Shown piece by piece: positions 33,091-41,664 of a stretch of 64,000 bases of DNA. The stretch covers positions 154,582-218,581 of the forward strand of contig MKVQ01000010.1 of assembly GCA_001899635.1 (NCBI GenBank), given 5' to 3'. Made by a program: the position numbers and the translations under genes. The notes under the pieces are model-generated. The model ran no database searches. It was given only the letters and a program-made list of their open reading frames with translations, and was not told the origin of the DNA. This DNA comes from Myxococcales bacterium 68-20. GTDB taxonomy: Bacteria > Myxococcota_A > Polyangia > Polyangiales > Polyangiaceae. The first letter of the stretch is position 1. Each line of letters begins with the position of its first letter.

Positions 33091-34080
33091 CTACGACGAG
33101 CGCTCGCCTCGGTGGCCCCAGACGGCAGCCTTCTGCTCATCGGTGAGGCTTGCCGCGCGCTGTCGCAGTCGCGAGAGGAGCGCCTCACGGTCGTTGGGAG
33201 CGGGCACGCTGCGCGCGGTCCCTTCCAGCGAGCCGGGCAGGCTGGTGATCGGCTGCGGGCGCTCGCTCGGCGTCGCGGTCACCGGGGCCGGGGCCGACGC
33301 CGCCGGTGGCAGGCTGCTCGCCGCGGCGGGCGCGATCGTTGCCATCGCGCTCGAGGCCTCATGGGCTTCGTTCGCGGCCGAGGCGAGGACCTCTGCGGAC
33401 GGCGCGACCGTGTCGTGCGCGTGCGCCGGTTGCGATTGAGACTCGTGCGGCGGCGCGCTCGGTCGCTCGGTCCCGCGAGCCGGCGGCATCGAGCCACGGC
33501 GGTCGATCCTCGTCGCTCGCGCGTGGTCGACGGGCGGCGGCGGAGGCGTGGGGGCGGTGAGCGCCTCCGCGAGCACCGAGTCCGGCGGCGCCGTGGGGTG
33601 CCGGGGCGGCACCGATCGCCTGGGCGGCGCCGGGCGCGAGGAGGCGACCTGCGGTGCAGGCTGCGGCGGTGCGGGCGGGGGAGGCTCCGGCGGCGCCGAC
33701 GGCGGTGCGGGCGGGGGAGGCGAAGGCGCCGTCGGGAGCCCCATGTCTCCTGCCAGGCGCGCCTCACGGATCGCCGCCGCGCGATCGACCAGGGCCTTCG
33801 ACTTCGGATCGAGCCGAGTGAATCGGAGTGCGAGCCCCGGTTGGCCCCGGAACGCGCTCTCCTTGTGTGCGAGGACGCGGCCCTCGCCGCGGAGGACGGT
33901 GGCGCCCGACGCGAGCGTGACTTCGAAGCGAAGGATGACCCCGGTCGGACGCGAATGCGCGCCGATGAGGATGACGCTGGTCTTGCCGACGGTCTCGAGC
34001 TCGCTGTCGAGGAACGCCTCTTCCGTGTCGTACGGACGCACGATGCGGACAGCGACGGGAGGGCGAGCGTTCTCGGCCAC
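33091..34080 (-). CDS. PilZ-domain protein with long Pro/Ala-rich tail
   Basis: A 329-residue cytoplasmic protein. Residues 1-100 match the myxobacterial PilZ-like family: VAVRIVRPYDTEEAFLDSELETVGKTSVILIGAHSRPTGVILRFEVTLASG, then GEGRVLAHKESAFRGQPGLALRFTRLDPKSKALVDR. The strict c-di-GMP binding RxxxR and D/NxSxxG motifs are not clear, so ligand binding is uncertain. The remainder is Pro/Ala/Ser-rich and probably disordered, ending in a short helix (REALLSRLRQRAASLTDEQKAAVWGHRG). It lies upstream of the kinase on the same strand, about 195 bases away, and is divergent from purD. Confidence 0.85.
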   Translation of the reverse strand: MAENARPPVAVRIVRPYDTEEAFLDSELETVGKTSVILIGAHSRPTGVILRFEVTLASGATVLRGEGRVLAHKESAFRGQPGLALRFTRLDPKSKALVDRAAAIREARLAGDMGLPTAPSPPPPAPPSAPPEPPPPAPPQPAPQVASSRPAPPRRSVPPRHPTAPPDSVLAEALTAPTPPPPPVDHARATRIDRRGSMPPARGTERPSAPPHESQSQPAHAHDTVAPSAEVLASAANEAHEASSAMATIAPAAASSLPPAASAPAPVTATPSERPQPITSLPGSLEGTARSVPAPNDREALLSRLRQRAASLTDEQKAAVWGHRGERSS

Positions 34081-34122
34081 GGCTTCAGGCTAACACGCAC
34101 GCGTGGTAGACGGGCGGCCACG

Positions 34123-35391
34123 ATGTCGAAGATCCTCGTGGTTGGTTCTGGATCCCGTGAGCATGCGCTCGGCAGTGGGCTCGCGCGCGGAGGGAGTGGT
34201 CACGAGCTCCTCTTTGCCCCGGGCAATGCCGGCACGCTCGCGCTAGGTCGGAACGTGGCTGTGCCCGCCTCGGACGTGCCCGCGCTCGTGGAGCTCGCCG
34301 AGAAGGAGCGTGTCGATCTCGTGGTCGTCGGCCCCGAGCTTCCGCTCACGCTCGGCCTCGTCGACGCCCTCGCGCAGAAGGGCATCGCCGCGTTCGGCCC
34401 TTCGCGCGCCGCCGCGCGTCTCGAGGGGTCGAAGGCCTTCATGAAGGACATCTGCAAGCGCGCCGGCGTCCCCACCGCATCCTACGCGGTTTTCGATGAC
34501 GCGGAGGCCGCGAAGGCGCATGTCCGTCAGGCTGGCCGTCCGCTGGTAGTGAAGGCCGACGGCCTCTGCGCCGGCAAGGGGGTCGTCGTCGCTTCGACCG
34601 TGGAGGAGGCGTGTGAGGCCATCGATCGGATGATCTCGCAGGGCGAGCTCGGCGACGCCGGGCGTGTCGTCGTCCTCGAGGAGCTGCTCCCCGGGGAGGA
34701 GGCGAGCTTCCACGTCGTGTGCGACGGGACGCGTGCGATCCCCCTCGTCGCCGCGCAGGACCACAAGCGCGTCTTCGACGGCGATCGTGGCCCGAACACC
34801 GGCGGCATGGGAGCCTATGCGCCCGCGCCGGTCGTGACGCCCGCGATCGCCGCCGAGGTGATGACGGCAATCGTCGAGCCTACGCTCCGCGCGATGTCCG
34901 AGGCCGGTGCGCCCTTCCGCGGCGTCCTCTTCGTCGGCCTGATGATCGATCAGGGCAAGCCGCGCGTGCTCGAGTTCAACGTCCGCTTCGGTGATCCCGA
35001 GACCACGGTACTCGTGCCGATGCTCGACGGTGACTGGTTTGCGGTCCTCGACGGAGCGGCGAGGGGAGACCTCTCCGGCGTCGCGGCGAAGACGAAGCCC
35101 GGCGCCGCCCTCGCGGTCGTGATGGCGTCGGAGCGCTATCCGGCTTCACCGGCGACGGGCGATCGAATCGACGGGCTCGAGGCGACGTCGCCGGAGGGGG
35201 CATACGTGTATCATGCAGGCACCAAGCGTGACGGCGACGCGGTCGTCACCGCGGGCGGCCGCGTGCTCACGGTGGGCGCCCAGGCGGCTTCGCTCGCGGA
35301 GGCACGTGACCTCGCCTACGCTGCGGTGAGCCGCATCTCGTGGCGCGGCGAACATCACCGCTCCGACATCGGGCACCGCGCGCTCGGCTGA
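34123..35391 (+). CDS. purD: Phosphoribosylamine-glycine ligase
   Basis: A 422-residue enzyme of purine synthesis that joins phosphoribosylamine and glycine using ATP, in the cytoplasm. All domains of the GARS/ATP-grasp family are visible: MSKILVVGSGSREHALG at the start, LVVVGPELPLTLGLVD, FGPSRAAARLEGSKAFMKD, LVVKADGLCAGKGVVVA, EELLPGEEASFHVVCDG, HKRVFDGDRGPNTGGMGAY, LEFNVRFGDPET, and the C-terminal RYPASPATG and HAGTK parts. Length is normal. ATG at 34123 starts the conserved region directly; there is no clear Shine-Dalgarno sequence. It stands alone, divergent from the PilZ gene and convergent with a lipoprotein gene. Confidence 0.97.
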   Translation: MSKILVVGSGSREHALGSGLARGGSGHELLFAPGNAGTLALGRNVAVPASDVPALVELAEKERVDLVVVGPELPLTLGLVDALAQKGIAAFGPSRAAARLEGSKAFMKDICKRAGVPTASYAVFDDAEAAKAHVRQAGRPLVVKADGLCAGKGVVVASTVEEACEAIDRMISQGELGDAGRVVVLEELLPGEEASFHVVCDGTRAIPLVAAQDHKRVFDGDRGPNTGGMGAYAPAPVVTPAIAAEVMTAIVEPTLRAMSEAGAPFRGVLFVGLMIDQGKPRVLEFNVRFGDPETTVLVPMLDGDWFAVLDGAARGDLSGVAAKTKPGAALAVVMASERYPASPATGDRIDGLEATSPEGAYVYHAGTKRDGDAVVTAGGRVLTVGAQAASLAEARDLAYAAVSRISWRGEHHRSDIGHRALG

Positions 35392-35406
35392 GCCGAGCCC
35401 GCGGGC

Positions 35407-36582
35407 CTAAGGACCGGTCGGGCCGGCGTCGTCGACGGAGGGCGTGCCCGCGTCCTCGACGTCGTCCTTCACCGGAACGGCGAGCAGATGGACCGCGCGC
35501 CTTCGGTCGTAGCCGGGATTCGCCCCGCCATCCGCGTAGGTACGGGCGATCCGCGGATCGCCGAGCAAGAGGAGCGCGTAGTTCGACGCCGCCAGATAGT
35601 AGTCCGTCGGGACCGTCTGCGGCGCCGAGAGCTGCTGCACCTCGGCGAGGCTCTGGTCGACGGTGAAGCTCGCGCCCGCGTCGCCCGACGAACGAAGCGC
35701 GATCCGGAAGCCGTGGGTTCCGTACGTCGCCTCGATGCTCTGATCGAGCGTCAGGGTGACCGGCGCGCTCGCGTCGAAGAGTGGCGGGTTGGAGGCCACC
35801 GGTTGCTCGAGCGCGTACGCTCCACCGTCGAGCGGGCCGAACGTCACCTCGACGTCCTCGCCGTCGCCGCGGTTCGCCTCGAGCATGGTCGAGAGATGAA
35901 TGATCTGGACGGGGAGGGACTGCTCGGTCGCTGGAATCGAGGGAAGCAGCGTCAGCGTGCGCGCGTGAAGCGAGCCGTGCGTGGCGTCGTAACCGGCCCC
36001 GCACTCGGCCTGGGGTACCCCGAGCGCTTGGAGGTACGCGCCACCACCGCAGCCCGCGATCGCGAGCATGCTCACGCTGTCCACGCCGAGGGGACTCGTG
36101 AGCTCGCCGGCCTCGTGGTACTCGAGATCCCGAGTGAGCTCGCCCTGAACCGGATCGAGGAGCTCACCGCAGCTCTTCGCTGCGCTCTCGGTGGGCGTCG
36201 CGGCGACCTTGCGCTGCGCGACGACGAAGACCTTGCCCGGTCGGCGATCGAGCGGTCCGATGCGAACCACGCTGCCCATCTCGACGCCGACGACGTTCGC
36301 CTGCGGCATGACCGTGCGGTCGGGCTGCGGGGGGAGGTCGGGGTAGTTCTCGAAGCAGAGACGGAACGCGGGGAAGCTCGCCGCGTGCACGATGACGACC
36401 CCGCTCGCGCTCCCTACCGAGCCGGCGTCCGAGGTGGGGGCGCCCAAGCCTCCATCGAAGTCGCCCGCGTCCACGTTGGTCCCGTCCCCGAACGCCGACT
36501 CGCCGTCGGCACCGCAGGCGGTTCCTGCGGCGACCGTCGCAATGGTGATCGCGATCGCCGCAGGCGTCCAAAGCCGTCTCAC
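35407..36582 (-). CDS. Lipoprotein, second of a tandem paralogous pair
   Basis: A 391-residue lipoprotein starting at a GTG that overlaps the stop of its upstream paralogue (GTGA). The signal peptide ends at GTAC (Cys23). An Asp/Gly-rich linker precedes VVIVHAASFPAFRLCFENYPDLPPQPD. Later segments include VMPQANVVGVEMGSVVRI, IIHLSTMLEA, YGTHGFRIALRSS and ASNYALLLLGDP. The same segments recur in the neighbour. The opening VIVHA resembles DUF4397-type domains, but I cannot confirm that. Function unknown; anchored at the membrane or surface. Confidence 0.85.
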   Translation of the reverse strand: MRRLWTPAAIAITIATVAAGTACGADGESAFGDGTNVDAGDFDGGLGAPTSDAGSVGSASGVVIVHAASFPAFRLCFENYPDLPPQPDRTVMPQANVVGVEMGSVVRIGPLDRRPGKVFVVAQRKVAATPTESAAKSCGELLDPVQGELTRDLEYHEAGELTSPLGVDSVSMLAIAGCGGGAYLQALGVPQAECGAGYDATHGSLHARTLTLLPSIPATEQSLPVQIIHLSTMLEANRGDGEDVEVTFGPLDGGAYALEQPVASNPPLFDASAPVTLTLDQSIEATYGTHGFRIALRSSGDAGASFTVDQSLAEVQQLSAPQTVPTDYYLAASNYALLLLGDPRIARTYADGGANPGYDRRRAVHLLAVPVKDDVEDAGTPSVDDAGPTGP

Positions 36583-37769
36583 CCTCCGTCCTCCGTGTTC
36601 ACCGCGCCCGAGTCGACACCCGCATCGACGGTCGTGGGATCGAGGACGGGGACCGCGAGCAGCTGAACGCGCCGGCGATCAGGGTTGGGCGCGCCGCCGT
36701 CGACCGTCGCCGGGACAGACGGATCACCGAGGAGCAAGAGGGCGTAGTTCGATGCCGTGGTGTAGTACGTCGTCGGGACGTCACGCGGAGACGAGCGACT
36801 CTGCACAGCGGCGAGTGACTGACTGAAGCTGAACTTCGGAGCGCCGTTGCCCTCGCGCGCTTCGATCCGGAAGCCGTGCGTGCCGTAGATCGATTCGTCG
36901 TTCTGGTCCACGTTCAGCGTGACCTGTTCGCTCGACGCGAGCAGCGCGGTGTTCGTGGCGACGACCGTCGGCAGCGGGCCCGACGCAGCGAGATCTCCGA
37001 AGGTGACCTCGAGGTTGGCGGTGCCCACCTCGGCCTCGAGCATCGGTGCGAGGTGCACCAGCTGGACGGGGATCGAGGATTTCGTTGCGCCTGCGGGGGA
37101 TGTCGGCAGGTTGATGATGTTCGCGACCAGGTTGCCGCTCGTCGTGTTCCAGGTCGGACCGCAGGACGCTTCGTCGACATTGAAGCGGTTGATGAAGGCC
37201 TTGCTCCCGCATCCGGTGATCGCGAGCACCTGAACGCGGTCTCGCCCTAGCGGCTCGGTGAGCCCGAGCGGCCGACCGACGAGGGTGGCGACGTGGTAGT
37301 CGTTGTCTGGAAGGAGTGCCTGGGTGCCGTCTCCGAGGAGCTCGCCACACGTCAGGCCGGTAGGGTCTCCGGCGGCCGAGCGTACCGCGCGCTCGTTGAC
37401 GACGTAGATCTTCCCAGGCGCTTCGAGCGGATCGAGCCGCACGAGGCTCCCGACCTCGACGCCGACGACGTTCGCCTCCGGCATCACCTTCGAGTCCGGC
37501 TGTGGGAGAAGGTTGGGGTGGTTCTCGAAGCAAAGGCGGAACGACGGGAACGTAGCGGAGTGAACGACGATGACGCCGGTGGCCGTCGGCGCGCCCCCGG
37601 TCGCCTCCCCGGAGGGCTCGTTCGCGAATCCCCCGTCGGACTTGCTACCGCCGGGGGTTCGCTCGGTACCGTCGTCGAGTCCAGTCGCGTCGAGCGACGA
37701 GCACGCTGCTGCTGCCGCGATCAGGAATCCCGCCGAGATCGTCCAGAGAGCGCGCTTCGCATGCGTCAT
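36579..37769 (-). CDS. Lipoprotein, first of a tandem paralogous pair
   Basis: A 396-residue lipoprotein. The ATG at 37769 gives the signal peptide MTHAKRALWTISAGFLIAAAAAC (Cys23). It shares with the following gene the blocks VIVVHSATFPSFRLCFENHPNLLPQPD, VMPEANVVGVEVGSLVRL, SIPVQLVHLAPMLEAEVG, YGTHGFRIEARE and ASNYALLLLGDP. Conserved Cys residues (LCFEN, CGELL, ITGCGS, CGPTW) may form disulfides. The two genes overlap by four bases and are co-transcribed. Only 47 bases separate it from the divergent kinase gene, so the promoters must overlap. No known family is assigned. Confidence 0.86.
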   Translation of the reverse strand: MTHAKRALWTISAGFLIAAAAACSSLDATGLDDGTERTPGGSKSDGGFANEPSGEATGGAPTATGVIVVHSATFPSFRLCFENHPNLLPQPDSKVMPEANVVGVEVGSLVRLDPLEAPGKIYVVNERAVRSAAGDPTGLTCGELLGDGTQALLPDNDYHVATLVGRPLGLTEPLGRDRVQVLAITGCGSKAFINRFNVDEASCGPTWNTTSGNLVANIINLPTSPAGATKSSIPVQLVHLAPMLEAEVGTANLEVTFGDLAASGPLPTVVATNTALLASSEQVTLNVDQNDESIYGTHGFRIEAREGNGAPKFSFSQSLAAVQSRSSPRDVPTTYYTTASNYALLLLGDPSVPATVDGGAPNPDRRRVQLLAVPVLDPTTVDAGVDSGAVNTEDGG

Positions 37770-37816
37770 GCATCTGCGACGATAGCATCGGTCGGGCCAA
37801 GCCCGGCGAGGGCAGA

Positions 37817-39391
37817 ATGAGCGGGAAATCGGGCGCGAGCGACCGTATCGGGAGTGCCACCCCCATGGCCACGCTGTCATGGTCACGTGCCGTGGCAGGC
37901 TCCGGAGGCCGGGGCCGCACGCTCCCTCACGCCAAAGATGTTGCGGAAGATCGGGCGCTGGGGAATCCTTTCCGGGTGCCCGAAGCACACGCGGGGATGA
38001 TGGTGACGCCCAGCGTCAGGCTGGTCCGCCCACTCGGCGAGGGTGGGATGGGAGCCGTGTGGGTCGCCGATCACCTCGCGCTCCGCACGCAGGTCGTCGT
38101 CAAGTTCATCGCGTCGGGGCTCAAGGACAGCAAGGAAGCGACGGAGCGCTTCTCTCGCGAGGCGGCGGCCGCGGCGCAGGTGAAGAGCCCGCACGTCGTC
38201 CAGACGTTCGACCACGGCTTCACGCCCGACGGCATCCCGTACATCGTGATGGAGCTGCTCGAGGGGCGCGACCTCGGCGCCTTCCTCGACACGGAAGGGC
38301 GTTGCTCGCCCCAGCTCGTCGTCGAGATCATCGCCCAGCTCGCCCGCGCGCTCGATCGTGCGCACGAGCGGGGGATCATCCATCGCGACATCAAGCCGGG
38401 AAACCTCTTCCTCTGCGACGGCGGTCGGGGCGAGGTCTTCGTGAAGCTCCTCGACTTCGGCATCGCCAAGGGGGTCGACGTTCCGCTCGTCGACAGCGGG
38501 ACGAAGACGGGCGCGATGATCGGCTCGCCGTTCTACATGAGCCCGGAGCAGATCCTCGGCTCGAAGTCGCTCGATCACCGGAGCGACCTGTGGTCCGTGG
38601 GCGTCGTCGCCTACGAGGCGCTGACGGGGCTGAAGCCCTTCGACGCCGAGACGATGGGCGGGCTCGCGATCAAGATCCACTCCGAGCCGCTGCCGCTTCC
38701 GTCGACCAAATTGCCCGGTCTCTCGCCGGCGGTCGACGCGTGGTTCCACCGCGCCTGCGCGCGCGCAGTCACCGATCGCTTCGGCGCCGCGAAGGAGATG
38801 GCCGAGTCGCTCGCGGCTGCACTGGGCGGCGAGATGCCCCGATCCGTCGACCTCCCGCGATCGAGCACCGGCTCGAACCCGGGGCAACGCGTCGGCGAGC
38901 ACGAAGCGACGCTCGTCGCGGGCGCAACCACCGAAGCCGGCATCGTCGCTGGAACGCCGGGCCTGGTCCGCACGGGCAATCCGACGCGCAATCGCGTTCT
39001 TGCCGTCATCGCGTTCGGCCTCGCGCTCTGCCTCGGGACGTTCGGCGTGGTGAGCGCGCTCCGCAAGAGCGACACGCGCGACAAGCCGGCGAGCGGCTTC
39101 GTGGTCACGGCCGATCCCGCTCCGGCGCATACGGGGACGGAGACGCCGCCGCCGATGCCGAGCCACGTCGTCGAGCCTGCGCCGACGAAGCTCGTCGAGC
39201 CTGTGCCGACGGATGGGACGCCGGCTGTTGCGAGCTCGAACACCCAGCCGTCGCCGCCGACGACGAAGGCCGCCGGCTCTCGTCCTCACGGCAAGTCGGC
39301 GGTGGGGACTTCTACTTCTTCGCGTCCTCCCTTACCTTCGGCGACGACGGCACCTGCGCCGCCCGCCCCCACCGGCCATGACATCTTCTAG
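37817..39391 (+). CDS. Membrane-anchored Ser/Thr protein kinase (Hanks type)
   Basis: A 524-residue kinase. The ATG at 37817 has GAGG six bases upstream; ATGs at 37997/38000 just before the kinase domain are alternatives. The kinase domain begins VRLVRPLGEGGMGAVWVADH, with the catalytic Lys in VVVKFI, HRDIKPGN, DFGIAK and SPEQ, all intact. One membrane segment lies near 394-413 (VLAVIAFGLALCLGTFGVVSAL), followed by a Pro/Thr-rich extracytoplasmic tail. The gene overlaps the TPR partner gene by 14 bases and heads a four-gene operon with two DUF1566 proteins. Confidence 0.94.
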   Translation: MSGKSGASDRIGSATPMATLSWSRAVAGSGGRGRTLPHAKDVAEDRALGNPFRVPEAHAGMMVTPSVRLVRPLGEGGMGAVWVADHLALRTQVVVKFIASGLKDSKEATERFSREAAAAAQVKSPHVVQTFDHGFTPDGIPYIVMELLEGRDLGAFLDTEGRCSPQLVVEIIAQLARALDRAHERGIIHRDIKPGNLFLCDGGRGEVFVKLLDFGIAKGVDVPLVDSGTKTGAMIGSPFYMSPEQILGSKSLDHRSDLWSVGVVAYEALTGLKPFDAETMGGLAIKIHSEPLPLPSTKLPGLSPAVDAWFHRACARAVTDRFGAAKEMAESLAAALGGEMPRSVDLPRSSTGSNPGQRVGEHEATLVAGATTEAGIVAGTPGLVRTGNPTRNRVLAVIAFGLALCLGTFGVVSALRKSDTRDKPASGFVVTADPAPAHTGTETPPPMPSHVVEPAPTKLVEPVPTDGTPAVASSNTQPSPPTTKAAGSRPHGKSAVGTSTSSRPPLPSATTAPAPPAPTGHDIF

Positions 39392-40451
39392 ACGAGCCCC
39401 GCGGGCTTCCGCGGTCGCTCTTCCAACACTCCTCTTCGTCCTCGGCCTGTCCGGTGCCGCGCACGCGCAGCGCACGGCGCAGGACATCGCCTCGGCGCGT
39501 CAGCTCTACAACGACGGCATCGAGCTTCGCGACAAGGGCGACATGAAGGGCGCGCTCGAGAAGTTCAAGGCCGCCCACGCGCTCGGCAACACGCCGCTGA
39601 CGGGGATCGAGCTCTGCCGCGCCCACTCGGCGCTCTCGCAGCCCGTCGAGGCGCGTGAGGTCTGCCTCGGGGTCGGACGCATCGCGCCGCTCCCCGAGGA
39701 GAGCCAGCGCTCGAAGGACGCGCGGAACGACGCGGCTCGCCTGGCGGAAGCGGAGAAGACGAAGATCGGATCGATCCGGATCAAGGTCACCGGCGTGCCG
39801 GCGGGATGGCAGCCCACCGTCGTGGTCGACGGGGCGACGGTGCCGGCCGCGGCGCTGAACGAGCCGCGCTCGGTCAACCCGGGCGTCCACACGATCACGG
39901 CGAAGGTCGGGAGCGGGCCCGAGACACGCGCGACGCTCGAGACCCACGTGGGGGAGACGAAGGACCTCGAGCTCGGCGTCCAGCCGCCGCCCGAGAACGA
40001 GAAGCCCGAGCCGGTGACGGGCGCCGGTTCGCAGCCGCAGCCGCGTGAGAAGAAGAAGAGCAACACGTTCGCGACGGTGAGCTTCGCCGTCGCGGGAGTC
40101 TCCGCGGTCATCGGGACCATCGCAGGCCTCTCGGCGATCTCGGGCGAGGGCGATCTCGACAAGGAGTGCGGGAGCAAGATCTGCGGGCGCGATCAGTGGG
40201 ACGCGCTCGACTCTGCGAGGACCGCGGGCAACGTCAGCACCGTCTTCTTCGTCGTCGCCGGGGTCGCCGGCATCACGGGCCTCGTCTCGACGATCGCGTC
40301 CGGCTCGAGCAAGTCAGGCAGCCTCCCGCCGCAGACGGCGAAGGCTCCTGTCTCGAGCTCGAGCTCGAGCTCGAAGTCGAGCTCGAGCTCGACGATCAAG
40401 GTCACGCCCGTCTTCGGACTGGGAGGGGCAGGGCTCAATGGCTCCTTCTAA
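39378..40451 (+). CDS. TPR-like exported protein paired with a Ser/Thr kinase
   Basis: A 357-residue protein starting inside the kinase gene. The signal peptide ends AAHAQ. The tetratricopeptide-like segment ARQLYNDGIELRDKGDMKGALEKFKAAHALGNTPLTGIELCRAHSALSQPVEAREVC is clearly related to the partner of the other kinase (30173-31231). A PEGA-like strand region (TVVVDGATVPAAALNEPRSVNPGVHTI) and two C-terminal membrane segments also match. The end has a poly-Ser stretch from repeated CGAGCT hexamers. It overlaps the next gene by 14 bases. Probably a sensor or output partner of the kinase. Confidence 0.86.
   Translation: MTSSRRAPRASAVALPTLLFVLGLSGAAHAQRTAQDIASARQLYNDGIELRDKGDMKGALEKFKAAHALGNTPLTGIELCRAHSALSQPVEAREVCLGVGRIAPLPEESQRSKDARNDAARLAEAEKTKIGSIRIKVTGVPAGWQPTVVVDGATVPAAALNEPRSVNPGVHTITAKVGSGPETRATLETHVGETKDLELGVQPPPENEKPEPVTGAGSQPQPREKKKSNTFATVSFAVAGVSAVIGTIAGLSAISGEGDLDKECGSKICGRDQWDALDSARTAGNVSTVFFVVAGVAGITGLVSTIASGSSKSGSLPPQTAKAPVSSSSSSSKSSSSSTIKVTPVFGLGGAGLNGSF
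40350..40394 (+). repeat. CGAGCT hexamer repeat coding a Ser-rich run
   Basis: Tandem CGAGCT units, interrupted by AAGT, encode seven Ser, Lys, then five Ser near the C-terminus of the TPR protein. Confidence 0.8.
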
Positions 40452-41100
40452 GCGACGCCTCTTCTCGGTGCTCGCCGGTGCGTGCGTGACCTCGCTCGTG
40501 CTCGCGTGCAACGGGATCATCGGCCTCTCCGACTACACGCGCGGCGAGTGCAGCGGCGGGGGCGTGTGCGAAGACGCTGGCGGTTTCGATGTCTCCGTCG
40601 TCGACGCGTCCGACGGAGGGGCTTCGGACGCGATGGTCGATGCGTCCGGGACGTTGCCCGTGAGCTGGGCAGCGTGGCCGATGCCGAACTACGATGCCGG
40701 CGGTACGACCGACAACCCGATGGGGTACACCGCGGTCACCGATCAGGGGTGGCAGGACAACGTCACGAAGCTCGTCTGGCGTCACCCGATGCCGGTCGAG
40801 GCGAACAACGCCACGTACGAGCAGGCGCTCCAGATCTGCGCGGCTCCCTGGCGTTTGCCGAGCCGCATCGAGCTCGTGACCTTGCTCGATCTCTCTCAAT
40901 CCGGCGCGAGGGTGAACCCCGTGTTCAAGTCGCCTAGCCCCGGCATGCAGCAAGGGGCGCACTGGACGTTCTCCGAGGTCCGCCCGTTCGACCCGGCGAA
41001 GCGTGAGCACTGGGTCGTGGATTTCGGCGGCGGTGGCCTCGCGAAGAGAGCGGAGCTCGGCGATGCAGCAGCCGTGCGCTGCGTGAAGGGAGGCACCTGA
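40438..41100 (+). CDS. DUF1566 lipoprotein
   Basis: A 220-residue lipoprotein with a signal peptide ending VLAC (Cys24) and an Asp/Ser/Gly-rich linker. The DUF1566 (Lcl C-terminal-like) domain follows: TAVTDQGWQDNVTKLVWRH, ATYEQALQICAAPWRLPSRIELVTLLDLSQSGARVNPVF, HWTFSEVRPFDPAKREHWVVDFGGGG and AAVRCVKGGT. The domain is common in secreted and surface proteins and may bind ligands with its C-type-lectin-like fold (inference). It overlaps the TPR gene by 14 bases and abuts the next DUF1566 gene (TGATG). Confidence 0.9.
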   Translation: MAPSKRRLFSVLAGACVTSLVLACNGIIGLSDYTRGECSGGGVCEDAGGFDVSVVDASDGGASDAMVDASGTLPVSWAAWPMPNYDAGGTTDNPMGYTAVTDQGWQDNVTKLVWRHPMPVEANNATYEQALQICAAPWRLPSRIELVTLLDLSQSGARVNPVFKSPSPGMQQGAHWTFSEVRPFDPAKREHWVVDFGGGGLAKRAELGDAAAVRCVKGGT

Positions 41101-41585
41101 TGCAGTCACGCGTGCGCTTCGCGATGCGCGGTCTCGTGCTCGGCGTCCTCGTCGCGGTGCCCGTCTCGGCGGATCAAGAGCCGGGGGCGCCGAACGGGCA
41201 GTACGAGAACTTCACAGGCGACGATCGGCGCATCCGGGACAAGAAGACCGGGCTCCGCTGGGAGCGCTCCGTCTCGGCGTCGCCGGTCGACTTCGAGACG
41301 GCGAAGTCGATGTGCACCGGCGGTCTTCGCCTGCCGACGTTGAAGGAGCTCCTCACGCTCGTCGACGAGCAGCCGCACCCCGCCTACGACCTCAAGAAGA
41401 ACGCCAACGTCCTCAAGTACATCGACCGGGAGGCGTTCGGGGCGGAGACGCCCATCGATCGCGCGTACTGGACCTCGTCGATGGATGGAACGTCGAAGGC
41501 ATGGACGGTGGACTTCGGCAGCGGTGAGACGGTGGCGACTCCCACCGTGGACGGCCGCTACGTGCGCTGCGTCCGGTTCCAGTGA
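41100..41585 (+). CDS. DUF1566 exported protein
   Basis: A 161-residue secreted protein with a signal peptide (MRGLVLGVLVAVPVSA). It has a compact DUF1566 domain: IRDKKTGLRWERSVSASPVDFETAKSMCTGGLRLPTLKELLTLVDE, then AYWTSSMDGTSKAWTVDFGSGE and YVRCVRFQ. Unlike the preceding paralogue it lacks a lipobox, so it is likely periplasmic or released. The ATG shares its A with the preceding stop. It is last in the kinase operon. Confidence 0.9.
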   Translation: MQSRVRFAMRGLVLGVLVAVPVSADQEPGAPNGQYENFTGDDRRIRDKKTGLRWERSVSASPVDFETAKSMCTGGLRLPTLKELLTLVDEQPHPAYDLKKNANVLKYIDREAFGAETPIDRAYWTSSMDGTSKAWTVDFGSGETVATPTVDGRYVRCVRFQ

Positions 41586-41664
41586 TCCGTAACCACGCAC
41601 ACGGCTGCGCCGTGCGCGACGTCGCTTTACGCGGGCGCCCGAACGGTGCCAGAGTGCGCGGGTC

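Noticed and set aside
31318..34122. Very long plus-strand open frame extending purD upstream by more than 900 codons
   Set aside because: The upstream part is antisense to the kinase and PilZ genes, is Arg-rich and shows no family motif. The purD domain begins exactly at the ATG at 34123.
35394..35405. GCCCGCGGGC palindrome between purD and a convergent lipoprotein gene as a terminator
   Set aside because: The palindrome leaves at most a two-base loop and lacks a T-tract; it is a common chance motif in such GC-rich DNA.
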